Shown here: positions 1-8,109 of the stretch, one piece after another
Layout: each line of letters begins with the position of its first letter
How positions within the stretch are numbered: position 1 is the first letter of the stretch
Source of the DNA: Ruminococcus flavefaciens
GTDB lineage: Bacteria > Bacillota > Clostridia > Oscillospirales > Ruminococcaceae
NCBI RefSeq assembly: GCF_900116855.1
Contig: NZ_UETD01000004.1
Span: forward strand, 271,769-335,768
Length of the DNA stretch: 64,000 nt
Direction of reading: 5' to 3'
Position numbers and translations under genes: made by a program
Notes under the pieces: generated by a model
Told to the model about the DNA's origin: nothing
The model's database searches: none
The model's input: only the letters and a program-made list of their open reading frames with translations

Positions 1-203
1 CCGTAAGGCTGAAAACTATCGACGTTCAGCCGCAGTTCGGCGTGTCAAAAGGACGCTGGGACGCCGCAGGAAAGCTTTCCTTCCGTCTCGGTACAGTGGT
101 CATTGCAGGAGCATGGTTCCTGATGACATATATTTTCAGGACTTTCATTCCCGGAAAGCTGAGAAAACGCAAATTGAAAAAATCCGCCGCAAGGCAGAAG
201 TGA
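1..203 (+). CDS. DUF2953-like protein, C-terminal fragment (5' end outside window)
   Basis: An open frame without an internal start runs from the left edge to a TGA at 201-203, giving about 66 residues. It contains a beta-strand-like segment (IDVQPQF), a basic WDAAGKLSFRLG stretch, one hydrophobic segment (VVIAGAWFLMTYIF) and a Lys/Arg-rich end. This resembles the C-terminus of DUF2953 proteins such as B. subtilis YtfI. The next gene, 10 nt downstream, is ytfJ, and ytfI-ytfJ is a known pair, which supports the call. The family's molecular role is unknown. The assignment rests mainly on synteny because only the tail is visible. Confidence 0.55.
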   Translation, partial: VRLKTIDVQPQFGVSKGRWDAAGKLSFRLGTVVIAGAWFLMTYIFRTFIPGKLRKRKLKKSAARQK

Positions 204-213
204 GGTATAAATC

Positions 214-648
214 ATGAGTGCAAACAACACACCAGTAAGCGATCTCTTGGGGATTTCCATTGAAAAGATCAAGGAGATGGCTGACGTAAACGCAATTATC
301 GGTGAGCCTATCAAGCTTCCCGACGGAACTACCATCATTCCCGTATCAAAGGTGAGCTACGGCTTCGCTTCGGGCGGTTCGGACCTGCCCTCAAAGTATG
401 ACAAGGACCTCTTCGGAGGCGGAGCAGGAGCAGGAGTTTCCATCAAGCCCGAGGGCTTCCTCGTTATCTCTCCCGACGGTTCCGCAAAGATGGTGACAAT
501 GGAGGGCTCCAGCGATCCCATCAGCGCTGCTATCGAGAAGATGCCAGGCATCATCGACAAGGTCAGCGGATTTATCAGCAAGAGAAAGGGAAACTCCGAC
601 GACACTGCCGCAGGCGGTATCACAGACGAGTCTGTTCCCCTTAACTGA
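214..648 (+). CDS. ytfJ: GerW family sporulation protein (YtfJ)
   Basis: A 144-residue protein with the GerW/YtfJ layout: an N-terminal helix (LLGISIEKIKEMADVN), a conserved core (IIGEPIKLPDGTTIIPVSKVSYGF, quoted in part), a Gly-rich stretch FGGGAGAGVSI and a strand-rich FLVISPDG segment. In Bacillus the family is made in the forespore and is linked to spore germination or lysozyme resistance. The biochemical function is not known. It lies 10 nt after the DUF2953-like gene, so the two are probably co-transcribed. The Asp/Thr-rich tail is variable. Family assignment is secure; whether this organism sporulates cannot be read from one gene. Confidence 0.9.
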   Translation: MSANNTPVSDLLGISIEKIKEMADVNAIIGEPIKLPDGTTIIPVSKVSYGFASGGSDLPSKYDKDLFGGGAGAGVSIKPEGFLVISPDGSAKMVTMEGSSDPISAAIEKMPGIIDKVSGFISKRKGNSDDTAAGGITDESVPLN

Positions 649-706
649 GAATAAATAATAAGCCGCGGGCATAACCTTTAGTATATCAATATACGGAGGT
701 GCGCCC

Positions 707-1855
707 ATGAAATGGCTCGTTTCTATATCTGCGGCAGCGGTGATCGCTGCTGCTGCGGTCTGTCCGTCAGGTGCTCTCGGAGCCGAATATCCACAGGTAT
801 CCGCAAGGGCTGCTGTGGTCATATCTGCCGACACAGGTGAGATAGTCCACGGGGTCAATGCTTCCGAGAAGCTTCCCATGGCAAGCACCACCAAGATAAT
901 GACGACCCTGCTTTGTCTCGAAAGCGGCGGACTCTATGAGGAGTTCACCGTGGACAGCGATGCCATTAAGGTGGAGGGCTCGTCTATGGGCTTGCAGGAG
1001 GGTGACACTGTCACAAAGTACGCACTGTGCTGCGGTATGCTGCTTCCCTCGGGGAATGACGCTGCCAATGCTGCTGCCGTAAGGATAGCAGGCAGCATTG
1101 AGGCTTTCGCGGAAATGATGAACGACCGCGCCCGACAAATGGGACTTTCAAGGACATATTTCGTCACGCCCTCGGGGCTTGAGGGAGAGGGGCACGGCTC
1201 CTCGGCGGCTGATATGGCGCTCCTTGCCCGTGAGGCGCTGAGGAACGATATTTTCCGCAGTATATGCTCACAGAGCAGCATGAAGGTGAAGTTCGGCTCG
1301 CCGCCCTATGACAGGTGGCTGAGGAACACCAATAAGCTCCTCGGTATGTACGACGGAGTTTACGGCGTTAAGACGGGCTTTACCGACGAGGCGGGACGCT
1401 GTCTGGTGTCTGCCTGCGAAAGAGAGGGCAAGGACCTCATCTGCGTGACCCTCAGCGACAGCAATGACTGGAACGACCATATGGCGCTGTATGACAGCAG
1501 CTTTGAAAATGTAAGGCTTGCGGAAATATGCCTTCCGCAGGATATCTCCGCGGATATTGTGGGCGGAAACGCCGAAAGGCTCAGGATAGTTCCCGAAAAG
1601 GACACTGTCTCGGTCACCACCCTCGCAGGAAGTGAGGAGGACTTCACCTTTACGGTGATGAGCAGTCCTTTCCTGTATGCTCCCGTAAATGAGGGGGATA
1701 AGGTGGGGAGCCTGTCGGTGAGCTTCCTCGGCAGAGAGGTGGAAAGGGTGGACCTTTTCGCGGCGGAGAATGTGTCCGCAAAGGCTGTGAAGCCGCGAAA
1801 CAAAAGCCTTTTTCAGAAAATAATGGATAAGATCGGGAGCTTTTTCTCCCATTAA
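707..1855 (+). CDS. dacF: D-alanyl-D-alanine carboxypeptidase (DacF/PBP5 type)
   Basis: A secreted serine peptidase of 382 residues that trims the terminal D-Ala of peptidoglycan pentapeptides outside the membrane. It has an N-terminal signal peptide ending near ALGA, and the three active-site motifs of the S11 family: SXXK (Ser60-Thr-Thr-Lys63), SGN (115-117) and KTG (222-224). The region after about residue 265 fits the small beta-rich PBP5 C-terminal domain, and a basic amphipathic tail could touch the membrane. DacF-type enzymes near ytfJ are often spore-cortex related, but a vegetative role is equally possible. A GGAGG ribosome site lies 8 nt upstream of the ATG. Confidence 0.93.
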   Translation: MKWLVSISAAAVIAAAAVCPSGALGAEYPQVSARAAVVISADTGEIVHGVNASEKLPMASTTKIMTTLLCLESGGLYEEFTVDSDAIKVEGSSMGLQEGDTVTKYALCCGMLLPSGNDAANAAAVRIAGSIEAFAEMMNDRARQMGLSRTYFVTPSGLEGEGHGSSAADMALLAREALRNDIFRSICSQSSMKVKFGSPPYDRWLRNTNKLLGMYDGVYGVKTGFTDEAGRCLVSACEREGKDLICVTLSDSNDWNDHMALYDSSFENVRLAEICLPQDISADIVGGNAERLRIVPEKDTVSVTTLAGSEEDFTFTVMSSPFLYAPVNEGDKVGSLSVSFLGREVERVDLFAAENVSAKAVKPRNKSLFQKIMDKIGSFFSH

Positions 1856-1868
1856 GGATAGGATAACT

Positions 1869-2600
1869 TTGGAAAAAATAAGAATTCAGAAAATGATCGC
1901 CGACTGCGGCGTATGCTCCCGCCGAAAGGCTGAGGAGCTCATAACACAGGGCAGGGTAAAGCTCAACGGCCGCCCTGTCAAGCTGGGCGATAAGTGCGGC
2001 TTCAAGGACCTGATCACCGTTGACGGCGAGAGGATATATATGCCCAAGAAGCGCAGCTTCGTCTACCTGATGATGAACAAGCCCAGAGGCTATGTTACCA
2101 CCGTTTCCGATGAGCTGGACAGGCGCTGCGTCATGGACCTCCTTACCGATGTGGAGGAGAGAGTATACCCCGTAGGACGCCTTGACAGGAACTCGGAGGG
2201 ACTTCTTCTCTTTACCAACGACGGCGAGTTCGCCAACAGCATCATGCACCCCAGCCGCCATATCTCCAAGACCTACCGCGTTACGGTGCGTCCCGACATC
2301 ACCGACGAGCAGCTGGTAAGGCTCTCAGAGGGCGTTGAGATAGACGGCAGGAAAACTCTCCCTGCCACCGTAGTCGTAAAGGACAAGGCTGAGGGCAGAG
2401 TGGTGCTCCTCATGACCATCAAGGAGGGCAGGAACCGCCAGATAAGAAAGATGTGCGAGGCTGTGGGACTGGAGGTCGCAAGGCTCCGCCGCATAAGCAT
2501 AGGTCCCCTGAAGCTGGGTATGCTCAAGCCCGGCACTTACCGCGACCTGACCGCCGAGGAGCTCCGCGCCATCAGAAATGCCATTGGCAAGGAGAAGTGA
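1869..2600 (+). CDS. rluB: RluB/RsuA-family pseudouridine synthase
   Basis: A 243-residue rRNA pseudouridine synthase. Residues 1-60 form an S4 RNA-binding domain (RIQKMIADCGVCSRRKAEELI), followed by the catalytic domain with the signature GRLDRNSEGLLLFTNDG, where Asp106 is the expected nucleophile. KEGRNRQIRKM is the family's second conserved motif. In this subfamily the target is usually U2605 of 23S rRNA (RluB) or U516 of 16S rRNA (RsuA); sequence alone does not settle which. The start is TTG at 1869, 13 nt after the dacF stop with GGATAGGA upstream. It is probably in one operon with dacF and the gene at 2602. Confidence 0.9.
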   Translation: MEKIRIQKMIADCGVCSRRKAEELITQGRVKLNGRPVKLGDKCGFKDLITVDGERIYMPKKRSFVYLMMNKPRGYVTTVSDELDRRCVMDLLTDVEERVYPVGRLDRNSEGLLLFTNDGEFANSIMHPSRHISKTYRVTVRPDITDEQLVRLSEGVEIDGRKTLPATVVVKDKAEGRVVLLMTIKEGRNRQIRKMCEAVGLEVARLRRISIGPLKLGMLKPGTYRDLTAEELRAIRNAIGKEK

Positions 2601-2601
2601 T

Positions 2602-2994
2602 ATGCTGGAAATTCAGGAAAGATTCGATACCGTCGGCTATGAGAGCCTTGTAAAGGCTGCGGGAAGCAGTCAGCTCCATATCACGGAAGCCCTTGACAGG
2701 GGCGAGGTCATCGGCTATATCGCTTATTCCTACGGCAGCGAAAGAACTGTGGTCTATGACTACGACGACTGCGGAGATATGATGCTCTGTGACGGGCTTG
2801 TACGCTCCGTCATGCTCAAGAGCGTGCTGAAAGGCATAAACCATATGCTGTTTCAGATAGAGGACGAAAGCAAATTCGAGACCCTCAGAAAGCTAAGATT
2901 TTTAAGCGGCGACAGCAGACAGTGCGGCGACCTTGAAAGCTTCATGAACGGCTGTCAGAGCTGCAAGAGCAAGAAAGATGAAAAGAAAGGATAG
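2602..2994 (+). CDS. Hypothetical protein, possible GNAT-like fragment
   Basis: A 130-residue soluble acidic protein starting at ATG 2602, one base after the pseudouridine synthase stop with GGAG in the overlap, so translational coupling is likely. The pattern of short strands (VIGYIAYSYG, TVVYDYDDCGDMML) followed by a helix (VRSVMLKSVLKGI) and a Cys-rich end (SRQCGDLESFMNGCQSC) recalls part of an acetyltransferase fold, but no acetyl-CoA motif (Q/RxxGxG/A) is present. I do not recognise the family. The three cysteines near the C-terminus are notable. It sits between an RNA modification gene and metA. Confidence 0.7.
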   Translation: MLEIQERFDTVGYESLVKAAGSSQLHITEALDRGEVIGYIAYSYGSERTVVYDYDDCGDMMLCDGLVRSVMLKSVLKGINHMLFQIEDESKFETLRKLRFLSGDSRQCGDLESFMNGCQSCKSKKDEKKG

Positions 2995-3000
2995 ATTTGA

Positions 3001-3948
3001 GTGCCCATCAGGATTTCTTCAGAGCTCCCTGCATTCAAGACTCTCGGCGAGGAGAACATCTTCGTTATGTCAAAGGAGAGAGCGGAGCATCAGGACATCC
3101 GTCCGCTGAAGGTGATTATTCTCAATATAATGCCTAAAAAAATAGAGACCGAGAGCCAGCTCATGAGGCTCCTCAGTAACACGCCCTTACAGGTGGATGT
3201 GGAGCTGCTCCAGATGGCTTCCCATGTGTCAAAGAACACCTCCTCGACCCACCTTGATTCCTTCTACAAGACCTTCGACGAGATAGCCGATTACCGCTAT
3301 GACGGCATGATAATCACAGGCGCTCCCGTTGAGCTTCTGGAATTCGAGCAGGTGGACTACTGGAAGGAGATATGCAGCATTATGGAGTGGTCAAAGACCC
3401 ACGTCTTTTCCACACTGTATATCTGCTGGGCTGCACAGGCAGGTCTTTATTATCACTACGGAATACCCAAATACACACTTGACCATAAGATGTTCGGCAT
3501 CTTCCCTCACAGGGCGGAGGTCAGCAACTGTCAGCTCCTCAGGGGCTTTGACGATATCTTCTATGTGCCCCATTCAAGGAACACGGAGGTCCGCAGAGAG
3601 GATATCGAGCGTATCCCTCAGCTGGAGATACTTACCTCATCGGATATCGCGGGAGTACACATCGTCGCTAACAAAAACGGCAGACAGTACTTCATCACGG
3701 GACACTCCGAGTACGACAGGGACACCATCGCCAACGAGTACAGACGCGACCTTGAAAAGGGTATCGACATACAGCTGCCCTATAATTATTTCCCCGGGGA
3801 CAACCCCGACAATGTTCCCGTTTTCTCATGGAGATGCACGGCAAATCTTATGTTCTCAAACTGGCTGAACTATTGCGTATACCAGAAAACTCCCTATAAT
3901 CTGGACGAGCTTGAGGTACGCAACTGGAACTGGCAGACAAGTCTTTAA
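3001..3948 (+). CDS. metA: Homoserine O-acyltransferase MetA, predicted acetyl-CoA specific
   Basis: A 315-residue MetA-family enzyme that acylates the hydroxyl of L-homoserine in methionine synthesis. The catalytic Cys142 (YICWAAQAG), His235 and Glu237 (TGHSEYD) fall at the family's standard numbers. Residue 111 is Glu ([10 protein letters not shown]); in this family Glu111 favours acetyl-CoA while Gly111 favours succinyl-CoA, so the product here is most likely O-acetylhomoserine. The start is GTG at 3001 (MPIRI...), which gives the usual family N-terminus. It follows the hypothetical gene by 6 nt and precedes a membrane protein gene by 16 nt. The general family is certain; substrate specificity is inferred from one residue. 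Confidence 0.95.
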   Translation: MPIRISSELPAFKTLGEENIFVMSKERAEHQDIRPLKVIILNIMPKKIETESQLMRLLSNTPLQVDVELLQMASHVSKNTSSTHLDSFYKTFDEIADYRYDGMIITGAPVELLEFEQVDYWKEICSIMEWSKTHVFSTLYICWAAQAGLYYHYGIPKYTLDHKMFGIFPHRAEVSNCQLLRGFDDIFYVPHSRNTEVRREDIERIPQLEILTSSDIAGVHIVANKNGRQYFITGHSEYDRDTIANEYRRDLEKGIDIQLPYNYFPGDNPDNVPVFSWRCTANLMFSNWLNYCVYQKTPYNLDELEVRNWNWQTSL

Positions 3949-3964
3949 AAGGAGCTGAAAAACT

Positions 3965-4675
3965 ATGGATGATTTCTACGGAAACAACAACGGCAACGGC
4001 TACAACAACGGCGGCTATAACAATAACGGTTACGGCAGCGGTTACAACAACAATGGCTATGGCAGCAATGGTTACAACAGCAATGGTTACAACAACAATG
4101 GATACGGCAGCAACGGCTACAACAACGGTCAGAACTTCGGCTATAACAGCGATTATGAGCCCGAGCAGAGGGGCGGAGCTGGTCTCGCCATAGCATCATT
4201 CGTGCTTTCACTGGTGAACCTGCTGCTTTGCTGCACCATGCTCAGTATCATTACAGTTCCCCTGTGTCTTATCTTCTCCATAATCTCACTTGTGAAAAAG
4301 AGAAAGGGAACTGCATTCGCCATCATCGGTCTCATTATAGCCCTTATCAGCGGCGCACTGTTTGCTTACCGCGGCGTTATGGTCTACCGTTTCTTCTCCG
4401 ACGGAGTATGGTCCGATTTCGTTTACTTCGCCGAGAATGAGGAGCAGATCATCGAGGACTACGAAAGAGACGGCACTATCCCCGACAGGTACGACAAGTA
4501 TCGTTCCTCCAAGTACGACAAGATATGGAAGGACAGCGGTTTCGAGGACTTCGACGATTTCTTCGACCAGTTCATCAAGCAGCGCAAGGCAGAGGGTAAC
4601 GGCTCGGGAAGCTATTCAACGGGAAAAAGCTCCACAGACCTTGCACTTGGCTTTCAGCCTGCACTTTTAGTATAA
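3965..4675 (+). CDS. DUF4190-like membrane protein with Asn/Gly/Tyr repeat N-terminus
   Basis: A 236-residue protein. Residues 5-60 are a low-complexity run built on NNNGYGS / NGYNN units (Asn, Gly, Tyr and Ser only). Residues 70-128 hold two hydrophobic helices with the SxxSFVLSLVNLLLCC...IISLVKKRKGT pattern of small DUF4190 membrane proteins. The C-terminal half is acidic and soluble (DFDDFFDQFIKQRK). No enzymatic motif is seen. Such Gly/Asn-rich cytosolic tails often precede DUF4190-type domains in Clostridia; their role is unknown. It ends just before a strong bidirectional terminator and is last in the metA gene string. Confidence 0.8.
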   Translation: MDDFYGNNNGNGYNNGGYNNNGYGSGYNNNGYGSNGYNSNGYNNNGYGSNGYNNGQNFGYNSDYEPEQRGGAGLAIASFVLSLVNLLLCCTMLSIITVPLCLIFSIISLVKKRKGTAFAIIGLIIALISGALFAYRGVMVYRFFSDGVWSDFVYFAENEEQIIEDYERDGTIPDRYDKYRSSKYDKIWKDSGFEDFDDFFDQFIKQRKAEGNGSGSYSTGKSSTDLALGFQPALLV

Positions 4676-4683
4676 TATGACAT

Positions 4684-4726
4684 GACAAGTCCCCGAGCGC
4701 TCAGAACGGCGCACGGGGGCTTTTTT
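4684..4726. terminator. Bidirectional intrinsic terminator
   Basis: A GC-rich stem (AGTCCCCGAGCGC with GGCGCACGGGGGCT, one mismatch and a G-T pair) followed by TTTTTTA on the plus strand. It separates converging genes ending at 4675 (+) and 4725 (-) and could serve both. Confidence 0.8.
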
Positions 4727-5576
4727 ATTCTGTCAGGCGCTCCATGAAGTCCTCGGTGGAGAGAAGTCCGCTGCGGTTATAGCGGAATATGCCGTAAAGG
4801 CAGTCGGGGTCACGGGTGATGAGGTTCATGCCCTCGCGGCAGGTCAGGGTCATGAGTATGCCGCTGTCACGGAGCACGGGAAGGCTTTCGGGGCAGAGCG
4901 AGCCGAAAGGATAGGCGAATACAACAGGGGAGACTCCGCAGTTCAGCTGAAGCTCCGTGCGGAGGAGCCCCACATCTGCGGAGAGCATGGCGGAGTAGTC
5001 CTCCACGGTCTCGTCGGGGAGCCTTGCACAGCCCTTTCTGACATTGCCCGAGTGCAGGTCGTAGGTGTGGCTGCCTATCTCTATGCGTCCCGAGGAGAGA
5101 AGCTCCGAAACGTCCTCCCATGTGAGATATGAGTAGCTGTCGGCGTGAGGGTCGGCGGCTGCATAATCATCGGTGTACCTGCCAACAATAGATACAACGG
5201 CGGTCATATCGTACTTCTCCAGCAGGGGCAGGGCAAGGGAGAGATTGTTGTAAAAGCCGTCGTCAAAGGTTATGAGCACAGGCTTTTCGGGGAGCTTCCC
5301 CACGCCCCTTGTGTAGCTGATGAGCTGCTCGGCGGTGACGCTCTCAAAGCCATTGTCACTGAGCCATGAAAGGTCGCTTTCAAGCTGTCGGGGAGTGACG
5401 GTGTAGGGGGAGGGCTCCTTCTCGCATACGCTGTGGTACATGATGACGGGCAGAGACACGGGAGCTTCCGCGGAGTTGTCCGCAAAGGTGGGGATAAGGG
5501 CAAAGCCTGCCCCCAGAAGCACAAGGAGGGCTGAGACTGCTGCAATAAGCCTTTTCAGGCGGAAACATCTGAACAT
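4725..5576 (-). CDS. Polysaccharide deacetylase family protein
   Basis: A 283-residue NodB-fold protein with an N-terminal membrane anchor or signal (residues 9-32), so it acts outside the membrane. It carries the family opening motif LPVIMYHSV, the catalytic TFDDG motif (Asp105-Asp106) and the metal-binding IGSHTYDLH motif (His170, His175). FAYPFGS is the usual motif 3. Substrates in the family are N-acetylglucosamine polymers, peptidoglycan or exopolysaccharide; which one applies here cannot be told. It is divergently placed from spoIIP. GAGGTGAT sits 3 nt before the ATG. Confidence 0.88.
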   Translation of the reverse strand: MFRCFRLKRLIAAVSALLVLLGAGFALIPTFADNSAEAPVSLPVIMYHSVCEKEPSPYTVTPRQLESDLSWLSDNGFESVTAEQLISYTRGVGKLPEKPVLITFDDGFYNNLSLALPLLEKYDMTAVVSIVGRYTDDYAAADPHADSYSYLTWEDVSELLSSGRIEIGSHTYDLHSGNVRKGCARLPDETVEDYSAMLSADVGLLRTELQLNCGVSPVVFAYPFGSLCPESLPVLRDSGILMTLTCREGMNLITRDPDCLYGIFRYNRSGLLSTEDFMERLTE

Positions 5577-5697
5577 GGTATCACCTCACTGAATAATATG
5601 CTGAAAAATGCGGAAGAATGACGATAAAACGGGGACATACTTCCCGTATAAGGCTAATATACTTATTTCAGAGGAATTACTTGTGAGGTGAGTATTT

Positions 5698-6855
5698 ATG
5701 ACGCGCCATAGACGCAGAAAGCTGAGAGGACTTATGAAATGCACGGCGGCGGTGATACTGCCCCTTTTTGTGGCGGCAGGTGCAAGGGGAGCGGCTTATG
5801 TGAGCAGGGCTGTTACGGGTGAGGGCAGAGCGGTGACGCAGAGTACCGAGGGGGCGGCGGCTCCCGTAAAGGCGGCTAAAAAGGAGAGCAAGCTGACCTT
5901 CACGGAGCTTCCCGACGAGAGCGTAATGCTGTCGGAGGGCTACGGTATCGAGGATGAGAGCGGCAGCAGGGAGCTTCTCAGGCTGCCCTCTCCGCAGGAT
6001 ATGACCTCGGCTGATGCAGGTGCAAAGCCATACCCCACACACTGGGAAACGGGTGAGGGGGAGATAGTCCGCACAACCTACGGGCGGTACAGCAGCAGCG
6101 CATTCTTCGACCTTGAGGGCGGAGGACAGGTCAATAACAAGACCGATATCCCCAACGAGGAGCTTATCCGCGAAAGCGCCTGCCTGCCAAATTTCACCGT
6201 GGAGGATACAGATGAGCCCCTTGTGCTCCTCTACCATACCCATACCACCGAGAGCTTCGAGCCATACGTCAGGGAGCACTATGACAGCAGCTTCAACTAC
6301 CGCACCACCGACGATACCAAGAACGTGGTAATGGTGGGGGACGCAATTCAGGCGGAGCTTGAAGCTCAGGGCATAGGCGTTATCCACGCAAGGGAGATAC
6401 ACGACTATCCCTCCTATAACGGCTCATACGCGCGGAGCCGCGAGACTATCACGCCCATTCTGGAGAAGTACCCCAGCATAAAGGTGGTGCTGGACATACA
6501 CAGGGACGCCATTGCAGGAGAGGGCTACGCCTATCAGCCATTTGTTGAGGTCAGCGGCAGAGAGGCTTCGCAGATAATGATAATATCGGGCTGCGACGAC
6601 GGTACCCTCGGTATGCCCGATTATATGCAGAATTTTCACTTTGCCTGCACCCTCCAGCAGAAGCTGGAGTCCGACTATGAGGGCTTTACCCGACCTATCC
6701 TGTTCGATTACAGACACTATAATCAGGACCTCACCAACGGCAGCCTGCTCATCGAGGTGGGCTCCCACGGAAATACTCTGGAGCAGTCTCAGTACGCAGG
6801 ACAGCTTTTCGGCAGGTCGCTGGGGGAGCTGCTCAATTCCATGAAAGGAAGATAA
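5698..6855 (+). CDS. spoIIP: Stage II sporulation protein P (SpoIIP)
   Basis: A 385-residue membrane-anchored cell-wall hydrolase. A basic N-terminus is followed by a hydrophobic segment (about residues 16-30), a variable linker, and the SpoIIP amidase/endopeptidase domain from about residue 165. Diagnostic motifs are LLYHTHTTESF (zinc-site His and Glu), VLDIHRDAI and the C-terminal LIEVGSHGNTLEQ. In Bacillus SpoIIP works with SpoIID and SpoIIM to thin septal peptidoglycan during engulfment. GAGGTGAG precedes the ATG. The short gene at 6857 follows after 1 nt. Together with ytfJ and spoIIE it argues for at least an ancestral sporulation programme. Confidence 0.93.
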   Translation: MTRHRRRKLRGLMKCTAAVILPLFVAAGARGAAYVSRAVTGEGRAVTQSTEGAAAPVKAAKKESKLTFTELPDESVMLSEGYGIEDESGSRELLRLPSPQDMTSADAGAKPYPTHWETGEGEIVRTTYGRYSSSAFFDLEGGGQVNNKTDIPNEELIRESACLPNFTVEDTDEPLVLLYHTHTTESFEPYVREHYDSSFNYRTTDDTKNVVMVGDAIQAELEAQGIGVIHAREIHDYPSYNGSYARSRETITPILEKYPSIKVVLDIHRDAIAGEGYAYQPFVEVSGREASQIMIISGCDDGTLGMPDYMQNFHFACTLQQKLESDYEGFTRPILFDYRHYNQDLTNGSLLIEVGSHGNTLEQSQYAGQLFGRSLGELLNSMKGR

Positions 6856-6856
6856 T

Positions 6857-7156
6857 ATGCACAGAAAAAAGAAAATAACCGTCCTCAGAGCAGTTTTCAT
6901 GTATCTGCTGCTGAGCGGCGGCTCGTGGATGTTCATATATTCTTATGCCAATTCCTGCAATCACATGAGGGGAGAGTACATGGTCCCTGCTCAGATGGTG
7001 GTGGAGGACGAGAGGGCAACTGTGGATATACTCGGTCACAGTGCCGAGTTCAGCATATCGGACATAGCCCCCCACAGCAAGCTCTACTGCGGAGCCTATC
7101 TGCTCTCGCCGGATGATTTGAGGCTTGCGGCATATGTGGTGTCGTTATGTATATAG
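6857..7156 (+). CDS. Small membrane protein, unknown function
   Basis: A 99-residue protein with a basic start (MHRKKK), one membrane helix (about residues 9-28) and an extracytoplasmic part rich in short strands. I do not recognise the family. It begins 1 nt after the spoIIP stop with AGGAAG upstream, so it is very likely translated with spoIIP and may have a sporulation-associated envelope role (inference from position only). Its last 12 nt overlap the 3' end of the convergent gene at 7145. Confidence 0.65.
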   Translation: MHRKKKITVLRAVFMYLLLSGGSWMFIYSYANSCNHMRGEYMVPAQMVVEDERATVDILGHSAEFSISDIAPHSKLYCGAYLLSPDDLRLAAYVVSLCI

Positions 7157-7696
7157 CTTGGACTGTCTTGCGTAGTAGAAGGTGTTCAGCTCGCCCGTAT
7201 AGATAAGGTCAGCCCCGGGGAAGCTGCGGAAATCGTCGGGCTTATACAGTGAGAAAGCCTTGTCGAGATGAATGCCTATTTTGTCCATGGTGTAGGCTAC
7301 GAACTGCGAACAGACGAAGCTCCTCTCGCGCTTCCACTCGATATTGAAGTAAACGGCGAGGAGTCCGAGTAGGTTGTAGGAATATATCTTCCTGTGCTCG
7401 GAGAAGTGATTGATTATTTTGTTATAGGCTTCCTTCTGCTCGGGAGTTACGCTTATGCGGTATATCTCGCAGGGTATATTGTGGTACTGCCCGAGGGTAC
7501 CCTGACCCACTATTTCCTTGTTGAAGGTAGCAGGAAGTGGAAACGGTCGGTATGTACGGCAGAAGCTGTACATCTCCGAAAGCTGTATATCTCCCGAAAG
7601 AGAAACATGATTATACGGTTTTTTTGTTAGAAATTTGAAGAATCGTGCGGGTCTTGTACCTGTCTGTGCAACTATCAGATAAATGTAGTCCCCCAA
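7145..7696 (-). CDS. YiiX-like permuted papain-fold hydrolase
   Basis: A 183-residue protein whose motifs suggest a circularly permuted NlpC/P60 (YiiX/YebB-like) cysteine hydrolase: an early His in KKPYNHVSLS and a later Cys in RSFVCSQFVAYTM. No signal peptide or membrane helix is visible, so it is probably cytoplasmic or released without a classical signal. I chose the TTG at 7694-7696 as start because a perfect AGGAGGG lies 6 nt upstream; an ATG 57 nt further upstream has no such site. The substrate is unknown; members cleave peptides, amides or lipid esters. It overlaps the convergent gene by 12 nt. Confidence 0.75.
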   Translation of the reverse strand: MGDYIYLIVAQTGTRPARFFKFLTKKPYNHVSLSGDIQLSEMYSFCRTYRPFPLPATFNKEIVGQGTLGQYHNIPCEIYRISVTPEQKEAYNKIINHFSEHRKIYSYNLLGLLAVYFNIEWKRERSFVCSQFVAYTMDKIGIHLDKAFSLYKPDDFRSFPGADLIYTGELNTFYYARQSKLYT

Positions 7697-7724
7697 AACG
7701 TTCCCTCCTAATTTATTTTTTATA

Positions 7725-7753
7725 ATTATATCATAAATGCTTGCAAATTTCAA
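7725..7753 (-). promoter_or_regulatory. Sigma-A promoter for the YiiX-like gene
   Basis: On the minus strand TTGAAA (7753-7748), a 17-nt spacer and TATAAT (7730-7725), placing transcription about 20 nt before the TTG start at 7696. It overlaps a divergent promoter for the tRNA. Confidence 0.7.
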
Positions 7754-7769
7754 GAGTTTTTGCTATAAT
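7741..7769 (+). promoter_or_regulatory. Promoter for tRNA-Arg(CCG)
   Basis: TTGCAA (7741-7746), 17-nt spacer, TATAAT (7764-7769), about 30 nt before the tRNA 5' end. Confidence 0.65.
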
Positions 7770-7798
7770 TATATTGTTGTATGTAATTTTATTGATAT

Positions 7799-7873
7799 GC
7801 GCCTGTAGCTCAGGGGATAGAGCATCGGCCTCCGACGCCGTGTGCGCTGGTTCGATTCCAGTCAGGCGTACCA
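7799..7873 (+). tRNA. tRNA-Arg (anticodon CCG)
   Basis: A full cloverleaf can be drawn: acceptor GCGCCTG/CAGGCGT, D arm with AGGGGATA loop, anticodon loop CTCCGAC giving CCG (codon CGG), T loop TTCGATTC and an encoded CCA end. The first anticodon-stem pair is T-T. It is followed directly by the first copy of the palindromic repeat family. Confidence 0.93.
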
Positions 7874-7875
7874 GC

Positions 7876-8075
7876 ACAGAGCCTGTGCTCCCGACCACGG
7901 GGGCGCTCGCAGGCTCGCTTACCGTTATCGGAAATGATAGTTGTACATCGCTTACAGCACTTTTATTGTTTCTGTCACAGTCATACAGCGGGGAGCCCCC
8001 GCGGGCAAACCACGTTGTCGCTCGCAGGCTCGCTTACCGTTATCGGGAATGATAGTTGTGCATCGCTTACGGCAC
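7876..8075 (+). repeat. Two copies of a tRNA-associated palindromic repeat
   Basis: Copies lie at about 7876-7960 and 7993-8075. Each starts with a GAGCC...GGCTC inverted repeat around an ACCACG loop, continues through GCTCGCTTACCGTTATCGG and ends in a TGTACATCGCTTACGGCAC-like box. The same family recurs three times at 21245-21552 behind the other tRNA-Arg. The 357-bp stretch 7874-8230 otherwise holds only further short repeats (8110-8215) and no convincing gene. Confidence 0.8.
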
Positions 8076-8109
8076 TTTCGGGATAGCAGGTACAGCAAAT
8101 CAGAGCTGA

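Noticed and set aside
3963..4211. Minus-strand frame rich in Cys and His (CCCNHCCCNH-type), tempting as a metal-binding peptide
   Set aside because: It is the complement of the Asn/Gly/Tyr repeat of the plus-strand gene at 3965; the composition follows from reading that repeat backwards. No ribosome site.
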